Origin: Panopea generosa
Lineage: Eukaryota; Mollusca; Bivalvia; Adapedonta; Hiatellidae
Assembly (NCBI GenBank): GCA_029582155.1
Contig: CM055895.1
Span: 18,590,787 to 18,654,786, forward strand
Direction of reading: 5' to 3'
Length of the DNA stretch: 64,000 bases
The notes beneath the pieces are model-generated. The model saw only the letters and a list, made by a program, of their open reading frames with translations, ran no database searches and was not told where the DNA came from. A program made the position numbers and the translations under genes. Of this stretch, positions 60,961 through 64,000 are shown one piece after another. Every line of letters begins with the position of its first letter. The first letter of the stretch is position 1.

Positions 60961-63900
60961 CAAGGAACAGACAGTTAGATTATCTCTGTAAAGCAGTATC
61001 CTAAAGAAACACAGTGTTATAATAGCTCAGTAAAGCAGTATTATAAATGAACACACAGTTAGATTATCTCTGTAAAGCAGTATTATAAAGGAACACAATG
61101 TTATATTATCTCTGTAAAGCAGTATTATAGAGGAGCACACTGTTATATTATCTCTGTAAAGCAGTATCATAAAGGAGCACACTGTTATATTATCTCTGTT
61201 AAGTAGTATCATAAAGGAGCACACTGTTATATTATCTCTGTAAAGCAGTATCATAAAGGAACACACTGTAAGAGTATCTCTGCAAAGCAGTACCATAAAG
61301 GAGCACACCGTTATATTATCTCTGTAAAGCGGTATTATAAAGAAATATACAGTTAGTTTGTCCCTGTAAAGCAGTATTATAAAGGAGCACACAGTTAGTT
61401 TTTCTCTGTAAAGCGGTATCATAAAGGAATATACGGTTAGATTTTCTTTGTACAGCAGTATTATAAAGCAGCACACAGTTAGATTATCTCTGTATAGCAG
61501 TATCATAAAGGAACACACAGTTAGAGTGTCTCTGTAAAGCAGTATTATAAATGAGCACACAGTTATATTATCTCTGTTAAGCAGTATTATAAAGGAACAC
61601 GCCGTTAGATTATCTCTGTAAAGCAGTACTATGAAGGAACACACAATTATATTATCTCTGTAAAGCAGTATTATAAAGGAACACACCATTAAATTTTCTC
61701 TGTAAAGCAGTACTATGAAGGAACACACAGTTATATTATCTCTGTAAAGCAGAATTATGAAGGAACACACAGTTATATTATCTCTGTAAAGCAGTATTAT
61801 AAAGCAGCACACAGTTAGATTATCTCGGTATAGCACTATCATAAAGGAACACACAGTTAGAGTATCTCTGTAAAGCATATCAGAAAGAAACACACAGTTA
61901 TATTATCTCTGTAAAGCAGTATTATAAAGGAGCACACAGTTAGATTATCTCTGTAAAGCAGTACTATGAAGGAACACACAGTTATATTATCTGTGTAAAG
62001 CAGTATTATAAAAGAGCACACCATTAGATTATCTCTGTAAATTAGAATTACTGAAGAGTTATATTATCTCTGTAAAGCAGTATCATAAAGGAGCACACCG
62101 TTAGATTATCTCTGTAAAGCAGTATTATAAAGGAACACACCGTTAGATTATCTCTGTAAAGCAGTATTATAAAGGAACACACCGTTAGATTATCTCTGTA
62201 AAGCAGTACTATGAAGGAACACACAGTTATATTATCTCTGCAAAGCAGTACTATGAAGGAACACACAGTTATATTATCTCTGTAAAGCACTATTATAAAA
62301 GAACACACAGTTAGATTGTCTCTGTAAAGCAGTACTATGAAGGAGCACAAAGTTAGATTATCTTTGTAAATCAGTTTTATAAAGGAACACACCGTTAGAT
62401 TATCTCTGTAAAGCAGTTTTATGAAGGAACACACATTTATATTATCTCTGTAAAGCAGTATCACAAAGGATCAACATTAGAGTATCTTTAAAAACCAATA
62501 TCATTAAAAACACACAGTTATATTATCTCTGTAATGTAGTATTATAAAGGAACACACTGTTATATTATCTCTGTAAAGCAGTATCACAAACAATCAACAT
62601 TAGAGTATCTGTAAAAAGCAATATCATTAAAAACACACAGTTATATTATCTCTGTAATGAAGTATTATAAAGGAACACACAGTTAGATTATCTCTGTAGA
62701 ACAGTATTATAAAGGAACACACAGTTAGATTATCTCTGTAGAACAGTATCATAAAGGAACACACAGTTAGATTATCTTTGTAAATCAGTATTATAAAGGA
62801 GCACACAGTTATATTATCTCTGTAGAACAGTATTATAAAGGGGCACACAGTTAGATTATCTTTGTAAATCAGTATTATAAAGGAACACACAGTTAGATTA
62901 TCTCTGTAGAACAGTATTATAAATGAACACACCGTTAGATTATCTCTGTAAAGCAGTATTATAAAGGAGCACACAGTTAGATCATCTCTGTAGAACAGTA
63001 TTATAAATGAACACACCGTTAGATTATCTCTGTAAAGCAGTATCATAAAGGGGCACACCGTTAGATTGTCTCTGTAAAGCAGTATCATAAAGGGGCACAC
63101 CGTTAGATTATCTCTGTAAAGAAGTATTGTAAACGTAAACACAGTTATATTATCTCTGTAAAACAGTATTATAAAGGAATACACCGCTAGATTATCTCTG
63201 TAAAACAGTATTATAAAGGAACAGACTGTTAGATTATCTCTGTAAAGCAGTATTATAAAGGAGCACACAGTTAGATTATCTCTGTAAAGCAGTATTATAA
63301 AGGAACACACCGTTAGATTATCTCTGTAGAACAGTATTATAAAGGGGCACACAGTTAGATTATCTTTGTAAATCAGTATTATAAAGGAACACACCGTTAG
63401 ATTATCTCTGTTAAGCAGTATTATAAAGGAGCACACAGTTAGATTATATCTGTAGAACAGTATTATAAATGAACACACCATTAGATTATCTCTGTAAAGC
63501 AGTATTATAAAGGAGCACACAGTTAGATTATCTCTGTAGAACAGTATTATAAAGGGGCACACAGTTAGATTATCTTTGTAAATCAGTATTATAAAGGAAC
63601 ACACAGTTAGATTATCTCTGTAGAACAGTATTATAAATGAACACACCGTTAGATTATCTCTGTAAAGCAGTATCATAAAGGGGCACACAGTTAGATTATC
63701 TCTGTAAAGCAGTATTATAAAGGAGCACATAGTTAGATTATATCTGTAGAACAGTATTATAAATGAACACACCGTTAGATTATCTTTTTAAAGCAGTATC
63801 ATAAAGGGGCACACCGTTAGATTATCTCTGTAAAGCAGTATCATAAAGGGGCACACCGTTAGATTATCTCTGTAAAGAAGTATTGTAAACGTAAACACAG

Positions 63901-64000
63901 TTATATTATCTCTGTAAAACAGTATTATAAAGGAATACACCGCTAGATTATCTCTGTAAAACAGTATTATAAAAGAACAGACTGTTAGATTATCTCTGTA
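60961..64000. repeat. 42-bp satellite array with 756-bp higher-order repeat, runs off window
   Basis: About 70 copies of gaacacacagttagattatc plus tctgtaaagcagtattataaag (42 bp). A rare marker (gaagtattgtaaacgtaaac) lies at 63121 and 63877, exactly 756 bp (18 monomers) apart, with matching neighbours, so 18-monomer blocks are duplicated. The 14-codon period leaves long minus-strand open frames (61027-61893, 62048-62464, 62627-63772) of LYRDNLTVCSFIIL repeats, which I treat as by-products. Confidence 0.96.

Noticed and set aside
61027-63772. Three long minus-strand frames of 14-residue LYRDNLTVCSFIIL repeats
   Set aside because: The monomer is 42 bp, so a stop-free frame persists by arithmetic. 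There are no splice sites, unique ends or non-repeat domains.

Overview
This is eukaryotic, AT-rich, repeat-dominated DNA, most probably from an invertebrate animal. A marine mollusc (bivalve-like) fits best. The reasons are spliced exons with GT-AG borders, several tRNA-derived SINEs, TTAA- and TA-flanked DNA elements, a mariner relic, a Maverick/Polinton element and very long satellite arrays. The species assignment is an inference from general impression, not from a diagnostic gene.

Layout. 1-731 is a decayed mariner transposase on the minus strand, cut by the window edge. 732-10,019 is gene-poor DNA with a 22-bp minisatellite, a small TTAA element, a long ACT microsatellite and three tRNA-derived SINE copies. 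10,020-23,400 is an almost continuous satellite field whose monomer changes stepwise (39, about 40, 43, 36, then 55 bp). It is interrupted by one SINE with a perfect 12-bp target duplication and by a 1.74-kb TTAA-flanked element. 23,663-38,144 holds the only convincing host gene, on the minus strand: a giant 8,145-bp exon, a 171-bp exon and a terminal exon with a poly(A) signal. All their splice borders are in phase 1, so the three can be joined in frame. Its introns contain a 27-bp minisatellite, two inverted copies of a roughly 415-bp repeat, two copies of a TA-flanked MITE and tRNA-SINEs. 38,440-45,093 and 60,174-64,000 are one related satellite family (50-, 100-, 38- and 42-bp monomers).

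A 15,080-bp Polinton (45,094-60,173) is inserted in the 38-bp part of that family. Its 149-bp terminal inverted repeats are each near-perfect palindromes, and the flanks carry a probable 6-bp target duplication (cacaag/cacaat). Leftward genes are a protein-primed DNA polymerase B, a lysine-rich protein, a deoxynucleoside-kinase homologue, a hydrophobic protein and an unassigned protein. Rightward genes are a packaging ATPase, a coiled-coil protein, two unassigned or structural proteins, a small protein, the probable major capsid protein, a Gly-rich hydrophobic protein, a cysteine protease and an integrase with a C-terminal chromodomain. Nearly every gene has frameshifts or stops, so the copy is dead.

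The most unusual features are these: the palindromic termini; the kinase gene; a host-like intron plus a phase-1 CCP/sushi exon fragment inside the Polinton, fused in frame to the integrase; a 66-bp (22-codon) satellite that has expanded inside the integrase gene; and the symmetric giant exon encoding about 200 copies of a 10-residue charged repeat. Most open frames in the satellite arrays are by-products of monomer lengths divisible by three, and I do not call them genes.
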